7,533 nucleotides of DNA. It comes from Deltaproteobacteria bacterium (GTDB lineage: Bacteria > Desulfobacterota > Syntrophia > Syntrophales > Fen-1087). Below the pieces are notes generated by a model. It made no database searches, had not been told where the DNA came from, and saw nothing but the letters and a program-made list of their open reading frames with translations. Positions 1-6,331 of this stretch are shown here, one piece after another (position 1 is the stretch's first letter; every line of letters starts with the position of its first letter). The DNA lies in NCBI GenBank assembly GCA_026388595.1, contig JAPLJM010000236.1:1-7533 (forward strand), in the 5' to 3' direction. Made by a program: the position numbers and the translations under genes.

Positions 1-840
1 ACCATGTCTCATATCCCCATGGGCGGCAGCATCTTCCGTCCCAATCCCGACTGGGCCTTCGACGGCAGTATGCCCAACGTCTATGTCTCCATGGGCATTA
101 CGGCGGAAAATGTCGCGGCGAATTATAATATCTCCAGAGAAGATATGGATAAGTTCGGTCTGGAAAGCAACCGCAGGGCCTTCGAAGCCATGAAGGCGGG
201 AAAATTCAAGGAAGAGATTATCCCCATTGAGGCTTTTAAATATAAAGTTCTGAAAAACGGCAAGCGGGTTCGTGAAAAGGTCATTTTTGACGCCGATGAC
301 GGTGTGAGATGGCCGGCCAAAATCGAGGACATGGCCAAGTTGAAATCGCCCTTCAAGCAGGGTGGAACCGTGACCGCCGCCAACTCCTCCCAGATGACCG
401 ACGGCGCCGCCTTCGCCCTGTTGATGACGGCGGAGAAAGCCAAAGAACTGGGTTTGAAGCCGCTGGCCAAGCTGACGTACTATGCCGTGGCCGGTTGCAA
501 GGCCGAAGAGATGGGCGTCGGCCCCGCCTATGCCATTCCCAAGGTCCTGAAGATGGCCGGGTTAACCCCGAAGGACATCGATGTCTATGAGATCAACGAG
601 GCGTTCGCGTCCCAGGCCATTTATTCCTGCCGCGCTGTGGGTATTGAAGACCGGTATTTCGCCGGCGATATCAATCCCAACGGCGGCGCCATCGCCCTGG
701 GACACCCCCTGGGATGCACCGGCGCCAAGCTGACCGCCCAGTTGCTCCATGAGCTGAAACGTCGGAAGGCAAAGCGCGGCATCGTCTCCATGTGCATCGG
801 CGGCGGTATGGGTGCTGCCGGCATCTATGAGATGCTGTAA
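1..840 (+). CDS. 3-ketoacyl-CoA / acetyl-CoA C-acyltransferase (thiolase), 5'-truncated by window
   Basis: Thiolase of the FadA-like degradative type, which cleaves 3-ketoacyl-CoA with CoA to give acetyl-CoA and a shortened acyl-CoA (last step of beta-oxidation), or acts on acetoacetyl-CoA. The frame is open from base 1. The ATG at base 4 is probably not the start, because the residues there (TMSHIPMGG) match an internal thiolase segment just after the nucleophilic Cys region, so about 110 residues including that Cys lie upstream. Visible family motifs are NEAF (595-606), the NGGAIALGHPLG segment with the catalytic His at 703-705, and the C-terminal CIGGG with the second catalytic Cys at 793-795. 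The gene ends normally at TAA 838-840 and is followed by hairpins, so it is the last gene of its unit. The exact chain-length preference cannot be read from the sequence. Confidence 0.93.
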   Translation, partial: TMSHIPMGGSIFRPNPDWAFDGSMPNVYVSMGITAENVAANYNISREDMDKFGLESNRRAFEAMKAGKFKEEIIPIEAFKYKVLKNGKRVREKVIFDADDGVRWPAKIEDMAKLKSPFKQGGTVTAANSSQMTDGAAFALLMTAEKAKELGLKPLAKLTYYAVAGCKAEEMGVGPAYAIPKVLKMAGLTPKDIDVYEINEAFASQAIYSCRAVGIEDRYFAGDINPNGGAIALGHPLGCTGAKLTAQLLHELKRRKAKRGIVSMCIGGGMGAAGIYEML

Positions 841-880
841 AGGGTTTTACCGCGCATTGGCGGGAGCGAAAAGAACCCTC

Positions 881-904
881 CCCGCCTGACGGCAGGCGGC
901 TTTT
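881..904 (+). terminator. Candidate intrinsic terminator after thiolase
   Basis: A GC-rich hairpin with a 7-bp stem (CCGCCTG at 882-888 pairing with CAGGCGG at 893-899, loop ACGG) is followed by a short T run (901-904). It lies 41 nt past the thiolase stop. The short T tract makes it weaker than the hairpin that follows. Confidence 0.5.
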
Positions 905-931
905 CGGGGTCCGTCCGATGCGATTTTCATA

Positions 932-967
932 AAAAAGCCATGGTCGTTGATACGGCCATGGCTTTTT
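932..967 (+). terminator. Strong, probably bidirectional intrinsic terminator
   Basis: A near-perfect stem pairs 932-943 with 956-967 (A-tract, then GCCATGG on the left; CCATGGC, then T-tract on the right). It continues inward through 944-947/952-955 (one G-U pair) to a TGAT loop, giving about 16 bp. The symmetrical A and T tracts allow termination on either strand. It separates the thiolase unit from the S1 operon. Confidence 0.85.
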
Positions 968-969
968 AC

Positions 970-998
970 TTGTTAAGCGCCCCGCATTGAGATATAAG
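970..998 (+). promoter_or_regulatory. Candidate sigma70-type promoter for the S1-Dabb-nitrilase-Crp unit
   Basis: TTGTTA (970-975, 4/6 to TTGACA) and TATAAG (993-998, 5/6 to TATAAT) are separated by exactly 17 nt. The pair sits directly downstream of the strong terminator, where an operon promoter is expected. Predicted transcription start is near 1005, leaving a leader of about 100 nt. This is motif matching by eye only. A second, weaker possibility is TTGAAA at 1019 with a poor -10 near 1041. Confidence 0.45.
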
Positions 999-1107
999 GA
1001 GCGGTTAAAGGGGCAATCTTGAAAAGGGGATCAGGAGTGTTATCGCTACTCGCTGCTGGCCTTTGAAAACGGGCCCCGGAGACCAATAAAAACGACAAGG
1101 ATGATCA

Positions 1108-2328
1108 ATGGAACAGGAAAAGGAAATGACGCAAGAACCCGCCGAAGAAATGAGTTTTGCGGAATTGTTTGAACAGAGTCACCAAGAGCCGGTCTGGCTG
1201 AAACCGGGACAGAAAGTGGAAGCACGGATTGTCAAAATTTCGCCGGAGTGGGTCTTTCTGGATCTGGGCGGAAAAAATGAAGGGTATCTGGATAAAAAAG
1301 AATTAATGAATGAGGACGGAGAGCTGACAGTCCAGGAAGGGGATACGATCCGGGCCTATTTCCTGTCTTCACGCCAGAATGAAAAACTTTTTACAACGAA
1401 AATTGGTGCAGGAGAAGCCAGTCGCATCTATCTGGAAGACGCCTGGCGCAGCGGTATTCCCGTGGAAGGTGTGGTGGACAAGGAAATCAAAGGTGGTTTT
1501 GAGATCCGGATCGCCGGGACCATGCGGGGATTCTGCCCTTTTTCGCAAATGGGCTTGGCAAGGATTGATAAGCCGGCGGATTATGTCGGGCAGCGGCTCC
1601 CTTTTATCATTACGGAATACAGCGAAAAGGGACGCAATATCATTTTATCAAACCGGATCATCGTAGCCAAGGAGCAGCAGGTGCAGAGAGATGCGATGAT
1701 GCTGTCCCTCCGCGAAGGTCAGATTGTGAAAGGGAAAATCATCTCCCTGCAGAAGTTCGGCGCCTTTGTGGATATCGGCGGCATGCACGGCCTGTTGCCT
1801 ATGTCGGAAATCAGCTGGGGCCGTACGGAAGACATTCACGATGCGCTGAAGGTGGGTGAGGAAGTGGAAGTGGCCATTTTGAAAATCGACCGTGAAAAAG
1901 ACCGGATCAGCCTGAGCCTCAAGCAGATGCTTGTGGATCCCTGGGAAAAAGCTGAGTCCGGGTTTCCGGAAGGCTCCGTCCATACCGGCAGGGTGTCCCG
2001 TTTGACGAACTTCGGCGCCTTTGTTACGTTGGAGGCGGGGGTCGATGGCTTGCTGCATATCTCTCGTCTGGGCGCCGGAAAGCGGATAAATCACGCCGGC
2101 GAGATTCTTAAGCAGGGACAAGAGATTGAGGTGAAAATCGAGAAGCTAGATCGGGCGGCAAAGCGTCTGTCTCTGGTCCTGGCATCTCATGAAGAAGCCG
2201 TTGATCAAAAAGACAAACCCGAGGATTTCCGGCAATTCCTTCAGAAGAAACCTGAATCTTTTGGGTCGCTGGGGGATGCGTTCAAGAATGGGGCTTCTCC
2301 GAAGTTGAAAGGGACAAAAGAGGGATAG
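1108..2328 (+). CDS. S1-domain RNA-binding protein with four S1 repeats (ribosomal protein S1-like)
   Basis: A 406-residue protein made of four S1 (OB-fold) repeats, at about residues 33-100, 116-184, 203-272 and 288-358. Repeats 3 and 4 carry the canonical FGAF RNA-binding signature (217-220 and 302-305) with GLLPMSEIS / GLLHISRL. Repeat 1 is divergent, and repeat 2 has the KGGFEIRIAG...GFCPFSQ pattern seen in domain 2 of ribosomal protein S1. The order thus resembles S1 domains 1-4 without domains 5-6. Bacterial S1 in this group is usually near 570 residues with six repeats, so this is probably an S1 paralogue acting in mRNA binding or translation rather than the main rpsA. An acidic N-terminus (MSFAELFE) and a charged tail with SFGSLGDAF (384-392) flank the repeats. 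The start is supported by AAGGAT at 1097-1102, 5 nt before the ATG. It is the first gene of a likely four-gene operon. Confidence 0.9.
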   Translation: MEQEKEMTQEPAEEMSFAELFEQSHQEPVWLKPGQKVEARIVKISPEWVFLDLGGKNEGYLDKKELMNEDGELTVQEGDTIRAYFLSSRQNEKLFTTKIGAGEASRIYLEDAWRSGIPVEGVVDKEIKGGFEIRIAGTMRGFCPFSQMGLARIDKPADYVGQRLPFIITEYSEKGRNIILSNRIIVAKEQQVQRDAMMLSLREGQIVKGKIISLQKFGAFVDIGGMHGLLPMSEISWGRTEDIHDALKVGEEVEVAILKIDREKDRISLSLKQMLVDPWEKAESGFPEGSVHTGRVSRLTNFGAFVTLEAGVDGLLHISRLGAGKRINHAGEILKQGQEIEVKIEKLDRAAKRLSLVLASHEEAVDQKDKPEDFRQFLQKKPESFGSLGDAFKNGASPKLKGTKEG

Positions 2329-2366
2329 CGCCGCATCAAGCGCAGGGTATGATTTTTTATAATATC

Positions 2367-2372
2367 AGGAGG
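2367..2372 (+). promoter_or_regulatory. Shine-Dalgarno site fixing the Dabb gene start
   Basis: A full AGGAGG lies 6 nt before the ATG at 2379. It decides the start against the in-frame ATG at 2349, which has no such site and would add ten residues with no family match. Confidence 0.85.
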
Positions 2373-2378
2373 CTTGAG

Positions 2379-2669
2379 ATGCTGAAACACATTGTCTTCA
2401 TGAAGTTTAAAGCGACAGTGACGACGTCTGAAATAGAGGAAATCAAACAAGGCCTGGAAAGTCTCCCGGCGGTCATTCCCGAAATTAAGGGATTTGAATT
2501 CGGCCAGGACATTTTGCATACCGAAAGGTCCTGGGATTTCGCCCTGGTATCGACGTTTGAAAATGTGGATGCCATGAAACGCTATCAAGTTAATCCTGAC
2601 CATCAGGTCGTTGTGAAAAAGGTCCGGGCGATCTGCGACAGCCTTGTGGTTGTTGATTTTAACTTCTGA
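2379..2669 (+). CDS. Dabb (stress-responsive A/B barrel) domain protein
   Basis: A 96-residue single-domain protein of the dimeric alpha+beta barrel superfamily. Typical Dabb features are the opening MLKHIVFMKFK with His4 on the first strand, the central GFEFGQDI segment (residues 38-45), the WDFALVSTFENVDAMKRY segment (52-69) with NPDHQ after it, and a C-terminal strand LVVVDF. Family members are small soluble dimers. A few are enzymes or act in stress, but most have no assigned reaction, and no catalytic set can be claimed here. There is no signal peptide or membrane segment. It lies 50 nt after the S1-domain gene and 19 nt before the nitrilase-family gene, so it is very likely co-transcribed with both. 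The shorter start was chosen because of the strong AGGAGG and because it begins exactly at the family's first strand. Confidence 0.85.
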   Translation: MLKHIVFMKFKATVTTSEIEEIKQGLESLPAVIPEIKGFEFGQDILHTERSWDFALVSTFENVDAMKRYQVNPDHQVVVKKVRAICDSLVVVDFNF

Positions 2670-2688
2670 TCCATCCAGGGAAACAGGC

Positions 2689-3495
2689 ATGAAAACAGGA
2701 TTTGTCCAGTTCGACCCCATCTTCGGTGAAGTTGATAAAAATATTGAGAAAGCAATCAGGCTCATCGAACCCCTGGATGCTGATGTGATCGTCCTTCCTG
2801 AGTTTTTCAATACAGGCTATCTTTTTACCTCAAAGCAGGAGGCGGAAGGCCTGGCCGAGATCATTCCCGATGGTAAAACAACAAAAGCCCTGTGCGGGAT
2901 CGCCCGGAGGAAAAACATGCATCTGGTGGGCGGCATAATCGAAAAAGCGGGTGACCGGCTTTATAATGCGGCCATCCTGGTTTCGCCCCAGGGTCACTTG
3001 GCAACCTACCGGAAAGTGCATCTTTTTAATGAGGAGAATCTGTGGTTTACACCTGGAGACAAAGCATTTGAGGTGTATGACATCGGTTTGTGCAAGTTGG
3101 GGATCATGATCTGCTTTGACTGGATATTTCCTGAATCCATGCGTGCGCTTGCTCTGAAGGGCGCCGAGGTCGTCTGTCACCCGGCCAATCTGGTGTTGCC
3201 TTTCTGTCAGGATGCCATGATTACAAGGTGTCTGGAGAACCGTGTCTTTGCCGTCACTTCGAACCGGACAGGGACGGAGCAACGGGGCGGTAAGCACTTT
3301 CGCTATACCGGTCGCAGCCAGATTACCGGTCCGGCTGCCAATATCCTTTATCGCGCCGGCGCCGACACAGAAGAAACCGGCGTCGTTAATATCGATGTCT
3401 CCATGGCGAGAAATAAGCGGCTGAATCAATTCAATGACCTGTTTGATGACCGTCGCGTCCAGTTTTATGGTGACCTGCTGAACGAAGTCATTTAA
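2689..3495 (+). CDS. Carbon-nitrogen hydrolase (nitrilase superfamily amidohydrolase)
   Basis: A 268-residue cytosolic enzyme of the nitrilase superfamily, which hydrolyses non-peptide C-N bonds (amides, carbamoyl compounds, sometimes nitriles). The catalytic Glu-Lys-Cys set is intact: E38 in LPEFF, K109 in YRKVHLF and C142 in ICFDW, plus the supporting E116. The spacings (71, 33, and K+7 for the second Glu) equal those I recall for the Pyrococcus horikoshii nitrilase PH0642 (E42, K113, C146, E120). Length is normal for a stand-alone domain. The start at 2689 is preferred over an upstream ATG at 2644, which would overlap the Dabb gene and add 15 residues with no family match; AGGGA at 2677-2681 precedes it by 7 nt. 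The substrate is not readable. The short-chain amidase or omega-amidase-like branch seems more likely than true nitrilases, which are longer. It lies inside the S1-Dabb-Crp operon. Confidence 0.92.
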   Translation: MKTGFVQFDPIFGEVDKNIEKAIRLIEPLDADVIVLPEFFNTGYLFTSKQEAEGLAEIIPDGKTTKALCGIARRKNMHLVGGIIEKAGDRLYNAAILVSPQGHLATYRKVHLFNEENLWFTPGDKAFEVYDIGLCKLGIMICFDWIFPESMRALALKGAEVVCHPANLVLPFCQDAMITRCLENRVFAVTSNRTGTEQRGGKHFRYTGRSQITGPAANILYRAGADTEETGVVNIDVSMARNKRLNQFNDLFDDRRVQFYGDLLNEVI

Positions 3496-3513
3496 AGATG
3501 AAGAGTCAGAGGA

Positions 3514-4191
3514 ATGCCGGTCTTAATCATTAAGCAAATCCCCCTTTTTGCTCCCCTTTCACCCCCCGATCAGGAGATGCTGGCATCGCTGCTGCGACGG
3601 CGGTCCATCCGGAAAGGCGATTTCCTCTTTCACAGAGGCGATGAGGGAACGGCCCTGTATATCATCTGTAGGGGGCTGATCAAGATTGTCGTTCCCACGA
3701 AACGCGGCGATGAAGTTACCCTGGCCCTGTTGGCTGACGGCGATTTTTTTGGCGAAATGGCCCTGCTTGACGAACTGCCGCGTTCAGCGGACGCCGTGGC
3801 GATGGAGGAAACGCAGCTATATGTTCTCAACCGCTCTGACTTTCTCTCCTTCCTGATTCACAATGAACATGCCATTCGCGCCATTATGCAGGCCCTTTCC
3901 CTGCGCCTGCGGAGGACGGACGACATGGTTGCGGAAGTCTGCTTCCTGAATGTCTCCGCACGACTGGCAAAACGGCTGGTGGATCTGGTCGAATCACGGT
4001 ATCAGAGGGACAAGGGCGATGAAAAACATGACGTAAGTTTAACGCAGCGGGAACTGGCAAGCCTGATCGGTGTTTCCCGTGAGACGATCAACAAGGAATT
4101 AAAAATCCTTCGTCAAAAGGGGATTGTGACCACTTCCCGGAATAGCATTACCATCTGTGACCTGGAGCGCCTGAAGAATCGCATCAAATGA
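3514..4191 (+). CDS. Crp/Fnr-family transcriptional regulator with intact cyclic-nucleotide pocket
   Basis: A 225-residue DNA-binding regulator. Residues 10-125 form the cNMP-binding beta-roll, with the phosphate-binding cassette FFGEMALLDELPRSA. E81, R90 and S91 correspond to the cAMP-contacting E72, R82 and S83 of E. coli CRP, so it probably binds a cyclic nucleotide. There is no N-terminal cysteine cluster, so it is not an Fe-S FNR. A dimer helix (about 118-140) leads to a Crp-type helix-turn-helix at about 175-205 (LTQRELASLIGVSRETINKEL). R189 and E190 match CRP R180 and E181, while K194 replaces R185. Translation signals are odd: the AGAGG at 3508-3512 nearly touches the ATG, so AAGAG at 3501-3505 or coupling to the nitrilase stop 18 nt upstream may be used. 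It is the last gene of the operon. No operator for it could be recognised. Confidence 0.92.
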   Translation: MPVLIIKQIPLFAPLSPPDQEMLASLLRRRSIRKGDFLFHRGDEGTALYIICRGLIKIVVPTKRGDEVTLALLADGDFFGEMALLDELPRSADAVAMEETQLYVLNRSDFLSFLIHNEHAIRAIMQALSLRLRRTDDMVAEVCFLNVSARLAKRLVDLVESRYQRDKGDEKHDVSLTQRELASLIGVSRETINKELKILRQKGIVTTSRNSITICDLERLKNRIK

Positions 4192-4192
4192 T

Positions 4193-6250
4193 TCAACCCC
4201 TCTCAATCTGGATTTTGACGTCCACAATCAGGCAACCCTGACCTTCGTCGAAGATCAGCATCGGATTGATGTCGAGATTCTGCACCTCGGGGTGTTCGAC
4301 CAGCAGTTGGGAAACCTTGACGAGGCAGTCTTTCAGGGCCTCCAGGTCCGCCGGCGCCTGATTCCGGTATCCCCTTAAGATCCTGGCCCCTTTCGTGTCT
4401 TCAATCAGGCGTCCGGCTTCTCCCCGATCGATGGGGCAGATGCGCATGGCCACGTCCCTGATCACCTCTACGAATATGCCTCCCAGGCCGAACAGGATCA
4501 CCGGGCCGAATTCCCGATCCTGACGGCCGCCGATAATCACCTCCCGTCCCGGGGGCGACATCTTCTGGACGATAACCCTGTCGGTGTTCATGCTACCGAA
4601 AGCATCGGAAAGGGCCTGGCGATCGGTCAGGTTGAGATGAACTCCCCGGGCTTCGGTCTTGTGGAGAATTTCCGGAACGGCGATTTTCAGAGCCACGGGG
4701 TAGCCCATATTTTCAGCCGCGCTGAAGGCTTCCGTGAGGTTCCCGACGACGGCAAAGTCAGCCACCGGCAAGCTGTATGACTTCAGCAGGCCGAAGGATT
4801 CCGCCGGGTCCATGAAAGCGGGCGCAGATCCTGATGGGGCCAAAACCACCGGCTTGATCCCGCCTGAAGCGGGCGGTTGCATTGCCACACGGATAGTTTG
4901 ATTTTCATTATGCCGCCGTGAGACGGCCAAGGCCTGCACCGCCTGTTCCAGATCGGCAAATATCGGAAAATCGTCGGTTTCCTTCAGGGTAAAGAAATAT
5001 TTCTTGCTGGCAATCATGAAAAAGACCACCGGTTTCTGATATTGCTGCGATAGCCTCCTTGCGGCCCGGATCAGCTCCTGCGTCGGCGGAATGGTTACGC
5101 CGTGCAGGTACATATGACCGAAAACAACCCCATCCACCGACCGTTCCTGAAGCACTTTCTCGATAACTTCTTCATAAAATCGGATATCAAAGACATCCCC
5201 GAGATCCAGGGGATTCGTCATTTGGATGACACCGGCCCGGATTTCCTTCCGGACATGATCAAAAACACGGCTGGAAAACTCGGCCAGGGTGAAGCCATGC
5301 CGATGCACCGCGTCTGCCAGCATGACGGCCTGCCCGCCGGAACGGCAGACCACCCCGACCTTTTTCCCCTTCATCAGGGGCAGCGAAAATATTTTGAAGG
5401 CATCCGCCATTTCCATGAGCGTACGGGCACGGTGCATGCCTGCCTGTTTAAGAGCCGCGTCGGCAACGTCATCGTCGCCAGCGAGTGCCGCAGTGTGAAA
5501 GCGGGCGATCTGATGACTGGATGTGGACCGGTTGGCCTTCAGGATGATGATCGGCTTTTCCGTTTGCCAGGCCAGGTCCATCAGTCGCCGGCCGTCGGTA
5601 AAATTCTCCAGATAGATACCGATGCTGTGGGTTTCCGGGTCGGAGATAAAAAACTCCAGGTAGTCACATTCATTTAAATTCAGCTTGTTGCCGATACTGA
5701 CGGCCTTGTTGAAGCCGATATTTTCAAAGGTGAGCAGGCGTATGCCGTCAATCACGATGCCGCCGCTTTGTGAGATGAGGGACACAGGACCTTTTTTCAT
5801 TGCATCGGGGTACATGGGAATAAAAGGCAGGACGAGACCATTGTCCAGATTGATGGCGCCGATGCAGTTGGGGCCCATGAAGCGGATGTTCCATCGCCGG
5901 GAAATATCCAGCAAATCCTCTTCGAGTTGCCGGCCCGCTTCGGTAAATTCTGAAAATCCGGCGGACTGGATGAGGGCATAGGGTATGCCCTTTTGCCCGC
6001 ACCGGTCAAGCACATCGGGAATGGCTTTTGCGGGAACCAGGAGCACCGCCAGGTCGGGGACAGCCTCAATGTCTTCGATATGCTGACAAATTTTCCGGCC
6101 ATTCAACTCACCGCCCTCGCGGCCGACCATATAAACGGCTCCCTGGAAGCCGAAACGTTCAAGATTCCCAACGGTATTGCGGCTGAGATTGCTTGGTGAA
6201 CTGGATACGCCATAGATCATCACGCTTTCCGGGTAAAATATTTTCTTCAC
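4193..6250 (-). CDS. Acyl-CoA synthetase (ADP-forming), fused alpha-beta chain
   Basis: A 685-residue cytosolic enzyme interconverting acyl-CoA + ADP + Pi and carboxylate + ATP + CoA, used for substrate-level ATP formation or acid activation. Order of domains: CoA-binding Rossmann domain (1-135, with GPNCIG at 126-131), succinyl-CoA-ligase-like domains (155-445, with SQSGG at 160-164, GNK at 187-189 and NPLDL at 346-350), a linker of about 30 residues, then an ATP-grasp domain (482-685, with LHKTEARGV at 529-537, GLGG at 588-591 and DINP at 660-663). H252 in FHTAALAG is at the position of the phosphorylated active-site His of this family, and H530 fits the second His on the ATP-grasp side. 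The usual SHTG reads FHTA here. The start is GTG at 6248-6250 with GGGGAG upstream (minus strand, about 6260-6265); the protein begins exactly as the family does. The acid substrate is not readable. Its stop is 1 nt from the Crp gene's stop on the other strand. Confidence 0.94.
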   Translation of the reverse strand: MKKIFYPESVMIYGVSSSPSNLSRNTVGNLERFGFQGAVYMVGREGGELNGRKICQHIEDIEAVPDLAVLLVPAKAIPDVLDRCGQKGIPYALIQSAGFSEFTEAGRQLEEDLLDISRRWNIRFMGPNCIGAINLDNGLVLPFIPMYPDAMKKGPVSLISQSGGIVIDGIRLLTFENIGFNKAVSIGNKLNLNECDYLEFFISDPETHSIGIYLENFTDGRRLMDLAWQTEKPIIILKANRSTSSHQIARFHTAALAGDDDVADAALKQAGMHRARTLMEMADAFKIFSLPLMKGKKVGVVCRSGGQAVMLADAVHRHGFTLAEFSSRVFDHVRKEIRAGVIQMTNPLDLGDVFDIRFYEEVIEKVLQERSVDGVVFGHMYLHGVTIPPTQELIRAARRLSQQYQKPVVFFMIASKKYFFTLKETDDFPIFADLEQAVQALAVSRRHNENQTIRVAMQPPASGGIKPVVLAPSGSAPAFMDPAESFGLLKSYSLPVADFAVVGNLTEAFSAAENMGYPVALKIAVPEILHKTEARGVHLNLTDRQALSDAFGSMNTDRVIVQKMSPPGREVIIGGRQDREFGPVILFGLGGIFVEVIRDVAMRICPIDRGEAGRLIEDTKGARILRGYRNQAPADLEALKDCLVKVSQLLVEHPEVQNLDINPMLIFDEGQGCLIVDVKIQIERG

Positions 6251-6259
6251 GCCTTTGAT

Positions 6260-6265
6260 CTCCCC
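6260..6265 (-). promoter_or_regulatory. Shine-Dalgarno site for the GTG-started acyl-CoA synthetase
   Basis: Read on the minus strand, GGGGAG lies 9 nt before the GTG at 6250. No in-frame ATG is available until residue 11, which would remove the first strand of the CoA-binding domain, so GTG is the chosen start. AAAGG closer to the GTG is only 1 nt away and too near to serve. Confidence 0.6.
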
Positions 6266-6289
6266 AGGTTTCTTTTTTCTTCTTTTTCC

Positions 6290-6318
6290 TTGAAAATGCC
6301 GATTCTTTCAGATATAGA
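6290..6318 (+). promoter_or_regulatory. tRNA-Val promoter (sigma70-type, with T-rich upstream tract and GC-rich discriminator)
   Basis: TTGAAA (6290-6295) and TATAGA (6313-6318) are exactly 17 nt apart. The -10 is followed by a GC-rich stretch (GCCCC at 6320-6324), as in stringently controlled stable-RNA promoters. A T-rich pyrimidine tract (6269-6291) abuts the -35 and could act as an UP element. The predicted transcription start near 6325 is only a few bases before the tRNA at 6332. Confidence 0.7.
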
Positions 6319-6331
6319 TGCCCCTCGATAA

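Noticed and set aside
2358..2363. Perfect TATAAT just before the Dabb gene
   Set aside because: It has no -35 at proper spacing, and a start near 2370 would fall within the AGGAGG. It is more likely a chance match in an AT-rich intercistronic gap.
4189..4260. Small inverted repeats near the convergent stops (GAATC/GATTC; TCAGG/CCTGA)
   Set aside because: Stems are only 5 bp and no T run follows on either strand, so they cannot be called terminators.
5102..5677. Plus-strand 191-codon frame inside the synthetase gene
   Set aside because: It lies fully opposite a conserved enzyme domain and has no ribosome site or recognisable motifs.
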